From Pelistega indica (lineage in GTDB: Bacteria > Pseudomonadota > Gammaproteobacteria > Burkholderiales > Burkholderiaceae_B): 64,000 nt of DNA. Positions 50,374 to 58,728 of this stretch are shown here, in pieces (position 1 is the stretch's first letter; each line of letters opens with the position of its first letter). A program made the position numbers and the translations under genes. The notes below the pieces were generated by a model. That model ran no database searches. It saw only the letters and a program-made list of their open reading frames with translations, and had not been told where the DNA came from. The stretch lies in the NCBI RefSeq assembly GCF_000506865.1, contig NZ_AYSV01000063.1, positions 1-64,000 on the forward strand. Reading direction: 5' to 3'.

Positions 50374-51324
50374 ATGTCACTTCAAACCACCAGTGCTCCT
50401 ATGCGCCATTTTTTACAATTAACTGATTTTTCTGCGACTGAAATACTTTATGTCTTAACACGTGCTCACTACATTAAGCAAAAATTCAAACGCTATGAGC
50501 CACATATGCCTTTGCATGATAGAACCTTAGCCATGATTTTTGAAAAAGCTAGCACAAGAACTCGAGTATCTTTTGAGGCGGGCATGTATCAAATGGGAGG
50601 GTTAGTCATTAACCTAACCTCTAATGATAGCCAACTAGGCCGTTCTGAACCTATTGAAGATACGGCACGTGTCGTCACACGTATGGTTGATATTGTAATG
50701 ATTAGAACCTTTGAGCAATCACGTTTGGAGCGTTTTGCCGCCCACTCTCGTGTACCTGTCATTAATGGTCTAACCAACGAATATCATCCTTGCCAAATTC
50801 TAGCGGACTTATTAACTTATATTGAGCACCATGGCTCAATTCAAGGCAAAACAGTGGCGTGGATTGGCGATGCCAACAATATGGCTTATACATGGCTACA
50901 AGCTGCCCAACTATTAGACTTTAAATTGCATATTTCCGCTCCTAAAGGCTATCAGCTAGACAAAGAGCGTATCGCATCGATTAACCCAAAACATTTCCAA
51001 GAGTTTGATGATCCCATGCAAGCAGCAACCAATGCGGATCTAATTACCACTGATGTATGGACCAGTATGGGTTATGAACAAGAAAATGAAAAACGTCGTC
51101 AAGCCTTTGCTAACTGGATGGTCGATCAAGAAATGATGTCCCTAGCCAATCCTGATGCTTTATTTATGCATTGTTTACCCGCTCATCGTGGAGAAGAAGT
51201 CAGCGCTGAAGTGATTGATGGCCCACAAAGTGTGGTTTGGGATGAAGCCGAAAATCGTCTACATGTACAAAAAGCCTTAATGGAATTTTTATTATTAGGC
51301 AAAAAAGAAACACCTAGTTTTTAA
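50374..51324 (+). CDS. argF: Ornithine carbamoyltransferase
   Basis: ArgF, 316 residues from the ATG at 50374 (MSLQTTSAPMRHFLQLTDFS). The frame is open 18 codons further but those residues are unlike the family. The carbamoyl-phosphate loop is STRTRVSFEAGM, followed by LGRSEPIEDTARV, EYHPCQILADLLT, the ornithine-binding DVWTSMGYEQE and the HCLPAHRGEEV signature. It makes citrulline for arginine synthesis. argG follows 66 bases later, giving the last two-but-one and two-but-two steps of the pathway together. Confidence 0.97.
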   Translation: MSLQTTSAPMRHFLQLTDFSATEILYVLTRAHYIKQKFKRYEPHMPLHDRTLAMIFEKASTRTRVSFEAGMYQMGGLVINLTSNDSQLGRSEPIEDTARVVTRMVDIVMIRTFEQSRLERFAAHSRVPVINGLTNEYHPCQILADLLTYIEHHGSIQGKTVAWIGDANNMAYTWLQAAQLLDFKLHISAPKGYQLDKERIASINPKHFQEFDDPMQAATNADLITTDVWTSMGYEQENEKRRQAFANWMVDQEMMSLANPDALFMHCLPAHRGEEVSAEVIDGPQSVVWDEAENRLHVQKALMEFLLLGKKETPSF

Positions 51325-51390
51325 TGTTTTTTTTGTCACTAAAGCGTAAAATGATTTAGTTAATTAACTCCTTGATGAGAGAAGATATAT

Positions 51391-52608
51391 ATGAGCGATG
51401 TTAAAAAAGTTGTACTTGCTTATTCTGGTGGGCTAGACACATCAGTCATTCTAAAATGGTTACAAGACACTTACCAATGTGAAGTAATTACGTTTACTGC
51501 AGATATTGGCCAAGGTGAAGAATTAGAACCAGCACGCACTAAAGCCCTGAAATTTGGTATTAAGCCAGAAAATATTTTTATTGATGACTTACGCGAAGAA
51601 TTTGTGCGTGATTTTGTCTTCCCTATGTTCCGTGCCAATGCAATTTATGAAGGCGAATATCTATTAGGTACATCAATTGCTCGCCCTCTTATTGCTAAAC
51701 GTCAAATTGAAATCGCTAAACAAGTCAACGCTGATGCTGTTTCACATGGCGCAACAGGTAAAGGCAATGACCAAGTTCGCTTTGAATTAGGCTACTATAC
51801 CTTAAACCCAAACATTCGCATCATCGCCCCATGGCGCGAATGGGACTTACTCTCTCGTGAGAAATTGCTTGCTTATGCTGAAAAAGCTGGTATTGAAGTC
51901 GACATGAAACATAAACAAGGTGGTGCACCTTATTCTATGGATGCAAACCTTCTGCACATTAGCTACGAAGGTAGACACCTAGAAGATCCTAATGCAGAAG
52001 CCGAAGAAAGCATGTGGCGTTGGACAGTATCACCAGAAAAAGCACCTGATACTCCAGAGTATATTGATTTAGAATACGAACGTGGTGATATTGTTGCTAT
52101 CAATGGCATCAAATTAAGTCCAGCTCAAGTATTAACTAAACTAAATGAACTTGGTGGTAAACATGGTATTGGTCGTTTAGACCTAGTAGAAAACCGTTAT
52201 GTTGGCATGAAGTCACGTGGTTGCTATGAAACCCCTGGCGGTACAATTATGCTAAAAGGTCACCGTGCTATTGAGTCTATCACACTAGATCGTGAAGTAG
52301 CTCACCTAAAAGATGACTTAATGCCACGTTATGCATCACTTGTCTATAACGGCTACTGGTGGTCTCCAGAGCGCAAAGCGTTACAGGTATTGATTGATCA
52401 TACTCAACAATTCGTGAATGGCTTTGTTCGTTTAAAACTTTACAAAGGCAATGTATACACTGTTTCTCGTGACTCAAAAGATAGCCTATTTGATAAAACA
52501 ATAGCTACCTTTGACGATGATGGTGGTGCATACAACCAAGCTGATGCTGGTGGTTTTATCAAACTAAATGCACTACGCATGCGTATTGGTACAAAAGCAG
52601 GACGATAA
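51391..52608 (+). CDS. argG: Argininosuccinate synthase
   Basis: ArgG, 405 residues (short type I form), joins citrulline and aspartate with ATP. The ATP-binding [15 protein letters not shown] is at the N-terminus, followed by [54 protein letters not shown] and [23 protein letters not shown] precedes the ATG at 51391. No argH is present nearby, so the pathway is finished elsewhere. Confidence 0.98.
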   Translation: MSDVKKVVLAYSGGLDTSVILKWLQDTYQCEVITFTADIGQGEELEPARTKALKFGIKPENIFIDDLREEFVRDFVFPMFRANAIYEGEYLLGTSIARPLIAKRQIEIAKQVNADAVSHGATGKGNDQVRFELGYYTLNPNIRIIAPWREWDLLSREKLLAYAEKAGIEVDMKHKQGGAPYSMDANLLHISYEGRHLEDPNAEAEESMWRWTVSPEKAPDTPEYIDLEYERGDIVAINGIKLSPAQVLTKLNELGGKHGIGRLDLVENRYVGMKSRGCYETPGGTIMLKGHRAIESITLDREVAHLKDDLMPRYASLVYNGYWWSPERKALQVLIDHTQQFVNGFVRLKLYKGNVYTVSRDSKDSLFDKTIATFDDDGGAYNQADAGGFIKLNALRMRIGTKAGR

Positions 52609-52656
52609 ACCAGAGGCTTGAGGACTACACATCGAATTTAAAAAATAGTTCTCAAC

Positions 52657-52725
52657 AAACCACTTCTTAACAATGAACTGTACCTCACCAGTTGAGGCAG
52701 TTTAGTTTAAAGAAGTGGTTTTCTT
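52657..52725 (+). terminator. Composite hairpin terminator after argG
   Basis: Outer perfect 12-base stem (AAACCACTTCTT 52657-52668, AAGAAGTGGTTT 52710-52721) enclosing a second stem-loop: AACTG/CAGTT plus CCTCA/TGAGG with a two-base bulge. TTTCTTAATTTTTTA follows. Terminator function is likely; the nested inner stem is unusually elaborate. Confidence 0.7.
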
Positions 52726-52799
52726 AATTTTTTATCATCACATTATTACTATCAATATTTCCTCATTTATTATTCAGATTCTCCCTCCAAAGTAACAAT

Positions 52800-53129
52800 A
52801 TGCAAACAGTCTCAACTATCACCGTTCATACCTTAAAAGAATGGCTAATAAGTGAAAAACCATTTACCTTACTTGATGTACGAACTAATGAAGAAATAGC
52901 CTTTAACCATATCCCTGGTGTTAATAAGCATATTCCTATGGATGAAATTCCCATGCGTCACCAGGAGCTTGATGACAACCACCCTATTGTGATTTATTGC
53001 CACCATGGTATGCGAAGTATGCAAGTTGGTTTATATTTAAATCATATTGGTTATGACGACATATATAACCTCCAAGGAGGTATTCACGCATGGTCACAGA
53101 TTATTGATCCAACTATACCTAGCTATTGA
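52800..53129 (+). CDS. Rhodanese-like domain protein
   Basis: A 109-residue single-domain rhodanese, cytoplasmic (no signal peptide). LLDVRTNEEIAFNHIPGVNKHIPMDEI has the fold's first half. The active-site loop IVIYCHHGMRS carries Cys67 in the CxxGxR pattern typical of GlpE-like sulfurtransferases. LQGGIHAWSQ is the C-terminal mark. It may move sulfane sulfur to cyanide or thiol acceptors; the partner is unknown. It stands alone between argG and fbpA. Confidence 0.9.
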   Translation: MQTVSTITVHTLKEWLISEKPFTLLDVRTNEEIAFNHIPGVNKHIPMDEIPMRHQELDDNHPIVIYCHHGMRSMQVGLYLNHIGYDDIYNLQGGIHAWSQIIDPTIPSY

Positions 53130-53212
53130 TCATTTCTGATGCTACCCAGATTTTCCAATACAATTTATTTTTAATCCATCATTAATTTCCACAAAAAATT
53201 ATTATTGAATAT

Positions 53213-53231
53213 TATAATGAGAATAATTTTT
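53213..53231 (+). promoter_or_regulatory. Candidate Fur box upstream of fbpA
   Basis: The 19 bases TATAATGAGAATAATTTTT match the Fur consensus at 14 of 19 positions and sit 19 bases ahead of the fbpA ATG, inside the likely promoter. This fits iron-repressed expression of the transporter. Assignment rests on similarity only. Confidence 0.6.
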
Positions 53232-53250
53232 ATTTCTATAAGGATTTTTG

Positions 53251-54288
53251 ATGCGATTAAATACGATTTTAAAATCAATAATGGTTATTTGTTCTTTAAG
53301 TTTGACATGTACTACCCTTGCAAACACAAATGAAGTAAACATTTATACCACTAGAGAGCCTGGCTTATTACAACCTCTTCTGGATGAGTTCACAAAAGAT
53401 ACTGGTATCAAAGTAAATACGGTTTTTGTTAAAGATGGATTAGCTGAACGTGTTCAAACGGAAGGCAATAAATCTCCTGCTGATGTGCTCATGATGGTGG
53501 ATATCGGTAAATTAACAGAACTTTCTGAAAAAGGATTGGCACAGGCCATTGACTCAAAAATATTAACAGAAACTATTCCTGCACAATATCGCGATAGCAA
53601 AAATGAGTGGTTCACCCTCTCTCTAAGAGATCGTGTACTATATGTGCATAAAGATTTAAACATAAACTCTTTCACTTATGAGGAATTAGCTGACCCTAAA
53701 TGGAAAGGTAAAGTATGCATTCGATCTGGCCAACATCCTTACAACACTAGTCTTATTGCAGCGATGATTGCTCATCATGGTGAGGTAAAAACAGAGGAGT
53801 GGCTCAAAGGAGTTAAAGCTAATTTAGCACGTAAAGCAACTGGCGGTGACCGTGATGTTGCTAGAGATATTTTAGCTGGTATTTGTGAAATTGGTATTGG
53901 TAATGCCTATTATGTAGGCAAAATGAAAACTGCCACAGGTAAAAATGTCGAACAGCGTAAATGGGCAGATGCAATTAAGGTTATTCGTCCTACATTCAAT
54001 AACGGCCAAAATGCTGGTACTCATGCGAATATCTCAGGCGCTGTTGTTGCAAAACATGCACCAAATAAAGAAAATGCCATTAAATTAATGGAATATTTAG
54101 TCGGGGAAAAGGCGCAAAGTGAATATGCAAAAATAAATTTTGAATATCCTGTACGTAAAAATGTTACCCCTGACCCTATTATCGCATCATTAGGCAACTT
54201 TATTCCTGATGAATTGCCAATGAGTGAAATATCTCACTATCGTAAAAAGGCCAGTGAATTAGTGGATAAAGTTGGCTTTGACAATTAA
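53251..54288 (+). CDS. fbpA: Ferric iron ABC transporter, periplasmic binding protein
   Basis: 345 residues from the ATG at 53251 (a TTG one codon earlier is ignored); AAGGA lies ten bases ahead. A signal peptide (MRLNTILKSIMVICSLSLTC, cleavage near LANT) precedes a transferrin-like Fe3+-binding protein. EVNIYTTREPGLLQPLLDEF, ADVLMMVDIGKL, the C-terminal YVGKMK block with the adjacent tyrosines of GIGNAYYVGKM (iron ligands), and GTHANISGAVV are FbpA/FutA/IdiA marks. It is the first gene of fbpABC, behind a candidate Fur box and followed by a terminator-like hairpin. Confidence 0.95.
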   Translation: MRLNTILKSIMVICSLSLTCTTLANTNEVNIYTTREPGLLQPLLDEFTKDTGIKVNTVFVKDGLAERVQTEGNKSPADVLMMVDIGKLTELSEKGLAQAIDSKILTETIPAQYRDSKNEWFTLSLRDRVLYVHKDLNINSFTYEELADPKWKGKVCIRSGQHPYNTSLIAAMIAHHGEVKTEEWLKGVKANLARKATGGDRDVARDILAGICEIGIGNAYYVGKMKTATGKNVEQRKWADAIKVIRPTFNNGQNAGTHANISGAVVAKHAPNKENAIKLMEYLVGEKAQSEYAKINFEYPVRKNVTPDPIIASLGNFIPDELPMSEISHYRKKASELVDKVGFDN

Positions 54289-54307
54289 TTATTTCCCTTT
54301 CTTTAAG

Positions 54308-54358
54308 GACACAACTTGTTATTAGCTATTAAAATAACAGGTTGTGTCTTTATTTTTT
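54308..54358 (+). terminator. Intercistronic hairpin fbpA-fbpB, terminator-like
   Basis: GACACAACTTGTTATT (54308-54323) pairs with AATAACAGGTTGTGTC (54333-54348) over 16 positions with one wobble, followed by TTTATTTTTT. This is a full intrinsic-terminator shape between fbpA and fbpB, so fbpBC are probably made at lower level by read-through. Confidence 0.8.
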
Positions 54359-54367
54359 AAACTAAAA

Positions 54368-56023
54368 ATGCTCAAAAATATGAGCCGTAAATTATTAAAT
54401 ACATTGAGTCCTCGCAAAGTTCTTTCATATATAGTAGCTCTATGTGTTATTGCTCCTGTTTTATCTTTGCTTACCATTGCACTAACAGGCAATTTGGCAC
54501 ATTGGGACAATCTATTACATTACGTCATTCCTGAAGTTTCGCTCAATACATTACAGCTACTGGTAGGCGTAGCAATCATCGTTAGCCTACTTGGAGCAGG
54601 CAGTGCATGGATAACCTCTGCTTATGATTTCCCCTCAAAAAAAATATTACTCTGGGCATTATTACTCCCACTTGCTATTCCGACCTATATTATGGCATTT
54701 GCCTATTTAGATTTATTACACCCACTTGGTCCGATTCAAACAACCATCAGAGATATTCTAAATATTTCCTCACCTAGAGAATTTCGTTTACCTGATATAC
54801 GAGGAATATGGGGTGCTATTTTTATCATGGGTTTAGCACTTTATCCTTACGTATATTTAAGCACTCGTATTATGTTCATTAGTCAACCAATGAATCTGAT
54901 AGAGGCAGCAAGAACATTAGGATATTCACATAGAGAAGCTTTTTATTACATTATCATTCCCATGGCTCGCCCTGCCCTTGCTGTAGGCATTAGTTTAGCC
55001 TTAATGGAAACACTAAATGATATAGGAGCTTCTGAATTTCTTGGTGTACGTACATTAACAGTCGCTATCTATAATGAATGGGTCACCCGATCTAACCTAA
55101 CAGGTGCTGCACAAATTGCTATTATCATGCTACTCATTGTAAGTTTGTTGTTATATATTGAAAAAAATAGCAGACTTCATCATCGTTATGCCAACACTCA
55201 AAAACTTAAACCGATTTCACCTCAAAAAATTACTGGTTATAAAGCGGTTATTTTAATGATTCTTTGCTGGATTCCTGTTGTATGTGGCTTTCTATTACCA
55301 GTCTTATATTTATTGAGTGAAACCACGAAACGCTGGCAAGGATTTAAGCAATTATCTGCAAATCTATTATCAAGTACATTTAATACCGTCCTGCTTGCTA
55401 GCATAGCCACTCTATTTACCGTACTACTTGGTATCTTTATTGTTTGGGTCCAACGAATGAACTCTCGCAATCAACACTACTCGCTGAGCAAAATTAATAG
55501 CTTTGGCTATGCTATACCCGGAACAATTTTAGCCATTGGCTTATTAAGTCCATTTGTTATAATGGATAACTTTATTGATTGGATACTAAATATCTTCTTT
55601 TACGTACCATCTCAGCTTTATATCATGGGAAGTATCGCAGGTTTAGTCATTGCGTATTGTATTCGTTTTTTAGCCATTTCTATTGGTTCCATAGAGTCTG
55701 GCTATGCACGAATTCCTCTATCCCTTGATAATGCAGCATCAACTCTTGGTTATAATTCTTATCAAATTTTTGGATATATTCACCTCCCCTTACTAAAATC
55801 GGCTATAGGTGTTTCCTCTCTTCTGGTCTTTGTTGATGCCATGAAAGAATTATCCGCTACTTTACTATTGCGACCACTTAATTTTGAAACATTATCTACA
55901 TTACTTTATGCGGAAGCAGCTCGTGGAACATATGAAGATGGAGCTATTGCTGCACTTCTAATTGTAGTTGTAGGCATTTTACCCGTTATTATTCTTGCTA
56001 AAACACAACATTCACAGGCTTGA
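54368..56023 (+). CDS. fbpB: Ferric iron ABC transporter, permease
   Basis: 551 residues from the ATG at 54368 (547 from the ATG at 54380, MSRKLLNTLSP, an equally possible start; neither has a good Shine-Dalgarno). Twelve or so membrane helices form two fused BPD-type permease halves. Each half has an EAA-like loop contacting the ATPase: EAARTLGYSHREAFYYIIIPMARPA in the first and LDNAASTLGYNSYQIFGYIHLPLLK in the second. It is the inner-membrane channel for Fe3+ from FbpA. fbpC starts 22 bases after its stop. Confidence 0.94.
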   Translation: MLKNMSRKLLNTLSPRKVLSYIVALCVIAPVLSLLTIALTGNLAHWDNLLHYVIPEVSLNTLQLLVGVAIIVSLLGAGSAWITSAYDFPSKKILLWALLLPLAIPTYIMAFAYLDLLHPLGPIQTTIRDILNISSPREFRLPDIRGIWGAIFIMGLALYPYVYLSTRIMFISQPMNLIEAARTLGYSHREAFYYIIIPMARPALAVGISLALMETLNDIGASEFLGVRTLTVAIYNEWVTRSNLTGAAQIAIIMLLIVSLLLYIEKNSRLHHRYANTQKLKPISPQKITGYKAVILMILCWIPVVCGFLLPVLYLLSETTKRWQGFKQLSANLLSSTFNTVLLASIATLFTVLLGIFIVWVQRMNSRNQHYSLSKINSFGYAIPGTILAIGLLSPFVIMDNFIDWILNIFFYVPSQLYIMGSIAGLVIAYCIRFLAISIGSIESGYARIPLSLDNAASTLGYNSYQIFGYIHLPLLKSAIGVSSLLVFVDAMKELSATLLLRPLNFETLSTLLYAEAARGTYEDGAIAALLIVVVGILPVIILAKTQHSQA

Positions 56024-56045
56024 TAATTTTTTTATTTTAAAAATC

Positions 56046-56826
56046 ATGAACCCTTTATTAACTCTTGACTCCATCACTTTGGGGTACAAAAAAAATAGTT
56101 CTTTTAATACAGTTATTCATAATTTAAGTTTAACTATTGAACCAGGTGAAATTGCTTCTTTTATTGGTGCTTCTGGTTGTGGAAAAACCACCTTACTGAG
56201 ATCCATCGCAGGATTTGAACCAATTTATGAGGGAAAAATTCTATTGATGGATAAACTATTGTCCACTCCCTCAAACATGCTACCACCTGAACATCGTCAT
56301 ATTGGTATGATGTTTCAAGATTATGCCTTATTTCCACATCTGACCATTGAAAAAAATATTCGTTTTGGTTTACACAAATTTCCGAAAGCGGAGGCGCAAA
56401 GAATTACCTATGAAATGCTTGAGTTAATCAACCTTACTCAATATGCTAATGCATACCCTCATCAGTTATCGGGAGGTCAACAGCAACGAGTAGCACTAGC
56501 ACGAGCTATAGCTCCATCACCTAAACTATTACTGCTAGATGAACCTTTTTCCAATCTAGATATAGATACACGCGAAAAACTCGCATTAGATGTTAAATCT
56601 ATTCTAAAAGAAAAAAAAACTAAGTGCTATCTTGGTCACTCATCACCAAATAGAAGCATTAGTCTTTGCCGATAAGATTGGTATTCTCTCCAATGGACAA
56701 TTATTGCAATGGTCAACACCAGATCAATTACTTGAGAATCCTAATTCCCTAGAGGTAAAAAACTATATTCGTAAAGATACAATTTACAGTTATCAAGACT
56801 TTAAACAACTTCTAAAATCTGCCTAA
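56046..56826 (+). CDS. fbpC: Ferric iron ABC transporter, ATPase, frameshifted
   Basis: FbpC, ~259 residues when repaired. Walker A GASGCGKTT lies near residue 43-51, the Q-loop in MMFQDYALFPHLT, the signature LSGGQQQRVALARA, and Walker B LLLLDEPFSNLD. The open frame stops at 56675. The A9 run at 56611-56619 contains one A too many, and with A8 the sequence reads KEKKLSAILVTHHQIEAL, which restores the switch histidine region and the natural end at 56824-56826. This homopolymer is a classic indel site. The gene closes the fbpABC unit and is followed by a strong bidirectional terminator. Confidence 0.87.
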
Positions 56827-56857
56827 TAAAATATCCCCTCTCTAACCATTCCATAAA

Positions 56858-56893
56858 AAATGCCTTACTGACAAAATCAGTAAGGCATTTCTT
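56858..56893. terminator. Bidirectional terminator fbpC / aqpZ
   Basis: A perfect 14-base stem (AAATGCCTTACTGA / TCAGTAAGGCATTT) with a 5-base loop, flanked by T-rich sequence on both strands. Strong terminator between the convergent fbpC and aqpZ remnant. Confidence 0.88.
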
Positions 56894-56935
56894 CTATACA
56901 ATAAAGCTACCTAAAACAAAGGATTAGATAAATTA

Positions 56936-57376
56936 TTACGCATTTTTATTGCATGATACACAACGATATAATAGCGCACCAATAATACCACCAACAATAG
57001 GAGCAAGCCAGAACAACCATAATTGTTAATTGCCCAACTACCTTGGAATAAAGCCACACCAGTACTACGTGCTGGGTTAACCGAAGTGTTAGTCACAGGA
57101 ATACTAATTAAATGGATAAGTGTTAATCCTAAACCAATGGCAATTGGCGCAAAACCAGCTGGTGCACGTGAATCAGTCGCACCCATAATGATAAATAAGA
57201 ATACAGCTGTTAAGACCACTTCAATAACAAATGCTGATACTAATGAATAACCACCAGGTGAATGCTCACCAAAACCATTGCTAGCAAAACCTGCTGATGC
57301 ATCGAAACCTGCTTTACCAGAAGCAATTAAATAAAGAAAACAACAACTTGCTAAATAGCTAAGTTGCAGTGAACTT
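56936..57376 (-). pseudogene. aqpZ: Aquaporin Z remnant, 5' part missing and frameshifted
   Basis: C-terminal ~60% of an AqpZ water channel. From about 57360 leftward the minus strand reads [61 protein letters not shown], and the second selectivity motif [20 protein letters not shown]. The expected first ~90 residues, with the first NPA motif and three helices, are absent; upstream is a stop and then AAGGAG, as if an internal piece was deleted between the ribosome-binding site and helix 3. A further single-base shift near 57015 changes the end from [23 protein letters not shown] to an unlike tail. The deletion is not an indel artefact and argues for a real pseudogene. Confidence 0.8.
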
Positions 57377-57590
57377 TACTCCTTTTTGCTTAATATTTAA
57401 AGTATTGATAAGCATTATTAACAATTATTTGGATTAATTAACAATTACATCTAAGGCGTTAGCACATTGGCAACACAAACTGATAAGCGTTTAAATTTTA
57501 TTTCTTATCAAGACACAAATATATTTTGATACAGATAATATCCGTACAAAGCAGTTAGGTATAATCTGCTTAGTTAAGAGTAGGATATCA

Positions 57591-57734
57591 GTGAAAAATA
57601 AAGTAATTGAAAATAGTCTGTCACCAAGACTACCCCACTATAAGCATAGCTTAGACTACTATATTGCCTATTTTTCAACCGATCAAAGACACAAGATACA
57701 AAAAAACCTTTTACACAAAAGCGTAAAAGGTTAA
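57591..57734 (+). CDS. Small open reading frame, unrecognised
   Basis: A possible 47-residue basic peptide starting at GTG behind TAGGAT and ending at the TAA at 57732-57734. It is not recognised as any family: KNKVIENSLSPRL, then HSLDYYIAYFSTDQRHKI. Its last codons overlap the minus-strand tRNA terminator. Nothing but the start context and TATAAT 26 bases upstream supports it; it may well be chance. Confidence 0.15.
   Translation: MKNKVIENSLSPRLPHYKHSLDYYIAYFSTDQRHKIQKNLLHKSVKG
57699..57732 (-). terminator. Intrinsic terminator after tRNA-Val pair
   Basis: A 10-base stem (AACCTTTTAC / GTAAAAGGTT, 57705-57732), followed on the minus strand by T7. It lies 17 bases beyond the CCA of the second tRNA. 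Confidence 0.85.
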
Positions 57735-57748
57735 TTGCTATTTATTGA

Positions 57749-57824
57749 TGGTGGGCGCTACAGGGGTCGAACCTGTGACCTACGCCTTGTAAGGGCGCCG
57801 CTCTACCAACTGAGCTAAGCGCCC
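57749..57824 (-). tRNA. tRNA-Val (UAC), second copy in transcript
   Basis: 76 bases including an encoded CCA. The acceptor stem is GGGCGCT/AGCGCCC, D-loop AGTTGGTAGAG, anticodon loop CTTACAA (anticodon UAC, valine GUN), T-loop TTCGAAC. All arms pair. Identical to the copy at 57848-57923. Confidence 0.97.
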
Positions 57825-57847
57825 ATCAATAGATGACAAAACATGGA

Positions 57848-57923
57848 TGGTGGGCGCTACAGGGGTCGAACCTGTGACCTACGCCTTGTAAGGGCGCCGC
57901 TCTACCAACTGAGCTAAGCGCCC
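57848..57923 (-). tRNA. tRNA-Val (UAC), first copy in transcript
   Basis: 76 bases with CCA, identical in sequence to the downstream copy and separated from it by 23 bases. Transcribed first from a promoter 25 bases upstream. The pair is one transcription unit. Confidence 0.97.
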
Positions 57924-57948
57924 ATCTATGTTTCGCTGTAAGAGTTAA

Positions 57949-57977
57949 ATTATACGTATACTATTTATTTGTAGCAA
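57949..57977 (-). promoter_or_regulatory. Sigma-70 promoter for the tRNA-Val pair
   Basis: On the minus strand TTGCTA (-35, 57977-57972) and consensus TATAAT (-10, 57954-57949) with a 17-base spacer, 25 bases ahead of the first tRNA. Confidence 0.75.
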
Positions 57978-58204
57978 GCTTTTCACTAAAATATTTTAAA
58001 TAAAAAATATATACGTTGTTAAATTACCACTTAATAATATTAAACTTCACTTTTATGTGACTAGCCAACTAATGCATAGGCCTTATACAATTCAATTCCT
58101 TAGACATTCCTTTTAATAAGTTAATAGACCTATCCCCTCGTTTTTTATTACTGTACTCTTCGCTAATAAAGTCTAATCTTGAACCATTATCTATATTTTA
58201 AGCA

Positions 58205-58238
58205 TAAAAAAGCCTGTATTATCTTTAATACAGGCTTT
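58205..58238 (-). terminator. Intrinsic terminator after hupB
   Basis: A perfect 13-base stem (AAAGCCTGTATTA / TAATACAGGCTTT) with a 4-base loop and, on the minus strand, a T-run after the stem. It starts ~31 bases after the hupB stop. Confidence 0.88.
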
Positions 58239-58268
58239 ATAAAGGAAAACTACTACAAGCAAAGAAAC

Positions 58269-58541
58269 TTATTTTACGATATCTTTAAGTGCTTTACCTG
58301 GAACAAATTTAGGTACTTTAGCCTTTTTGATTTTAATAACTTCACCGGTACGTGGGTTACGACCATTGCGAGCCTCACGAACAGCAACACGGAAAGTACC
58401 GAAGCCAACTAAAGTTACTGTATCACCTTTTTTTAATGCATTTTTGATAGTATCAATCGTAGCATCTAATGCACGAGCAGCAGCTGCTTTAGAAATCTCC
58501 GCTTTTCCAGCAATGCTTTCTACTAATTCAGTTTTATTCAT
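58269..58541 (-). CDS. hupB: DNA-binding protein HU-beta
   Basis: HU, 90 residues, a nucleoid-associated dimer that bends DNA. Residues [27 protein letters not shown] form the dimerisation helices. [26 protein letters not shown] is the beta-arm with the Pro intercalation site, and [14 protein letters not shown] ends the chain. It is monocistronic with a clear promoter and terminator. Confidence 0.97.
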   Translation of the reverse strand: MNKTELVESIAGKAEISKAAAARALDATIDTIKNALKKGDTVTLVGFGTFRVAVREARNGRNPRTGEVIKIKKAKVPKFVPGKALKDIVK

Positions 58542-58589
58542 CAGAATCCCCTATTCTTAATAATGTTAATGAAATAACTTTACGCTATA

Positions 58590-58618
58590 AATATCGCCCG
58601 AATCACTCTATCTGTCAA
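58590..58618 (-). promoter_or_regulatory. Sigma-70 promoter for hupB
   Basis: On the minus strand a perfect -35 TTGACA (58618-58613) and GATATT as -10 (58595-58590), 17-base spacer, 48 bases upstream of the hupB ATG. Confidence 0.7.
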
Positions 58619-58728
58619 GCTTTTCAGAGCAAAAAAATCAAATTATTGTTTTGCACTTAACAATTCTTTATAGAATATAGCACAATTTGTAGGTTTTACC
58701 TCACAAGCAATTGATTCTTATCAAGATT

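Larger units (their letters stand above)
57377..57748. other. Intergenic region aqpZ remnant / tRNA-Val
   Basis: 372 bases. It contains the tRNA terminator (57699-57732) and a 47-codon GTG-started open frame on the plus strand (57591-57734) listed separately. Otherwise it is AT-rich with no recognised gene. A TATAAT at 57560-57565 (plus) lacks a matching -35. Part of this stretch may be former aqpZ-flanking sequence. Confidence 0.5.
57924..58268. other. Intergenic region tRNA-Val / hupB
   Basis: 345 bases. Holds the tRNA promoter (57949-57977, minus) and the hupB terminator (58205-58238, minus). The ~225 bases between are AT-rich with no gene or repeat that I recognise. Confidence 0.6.
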
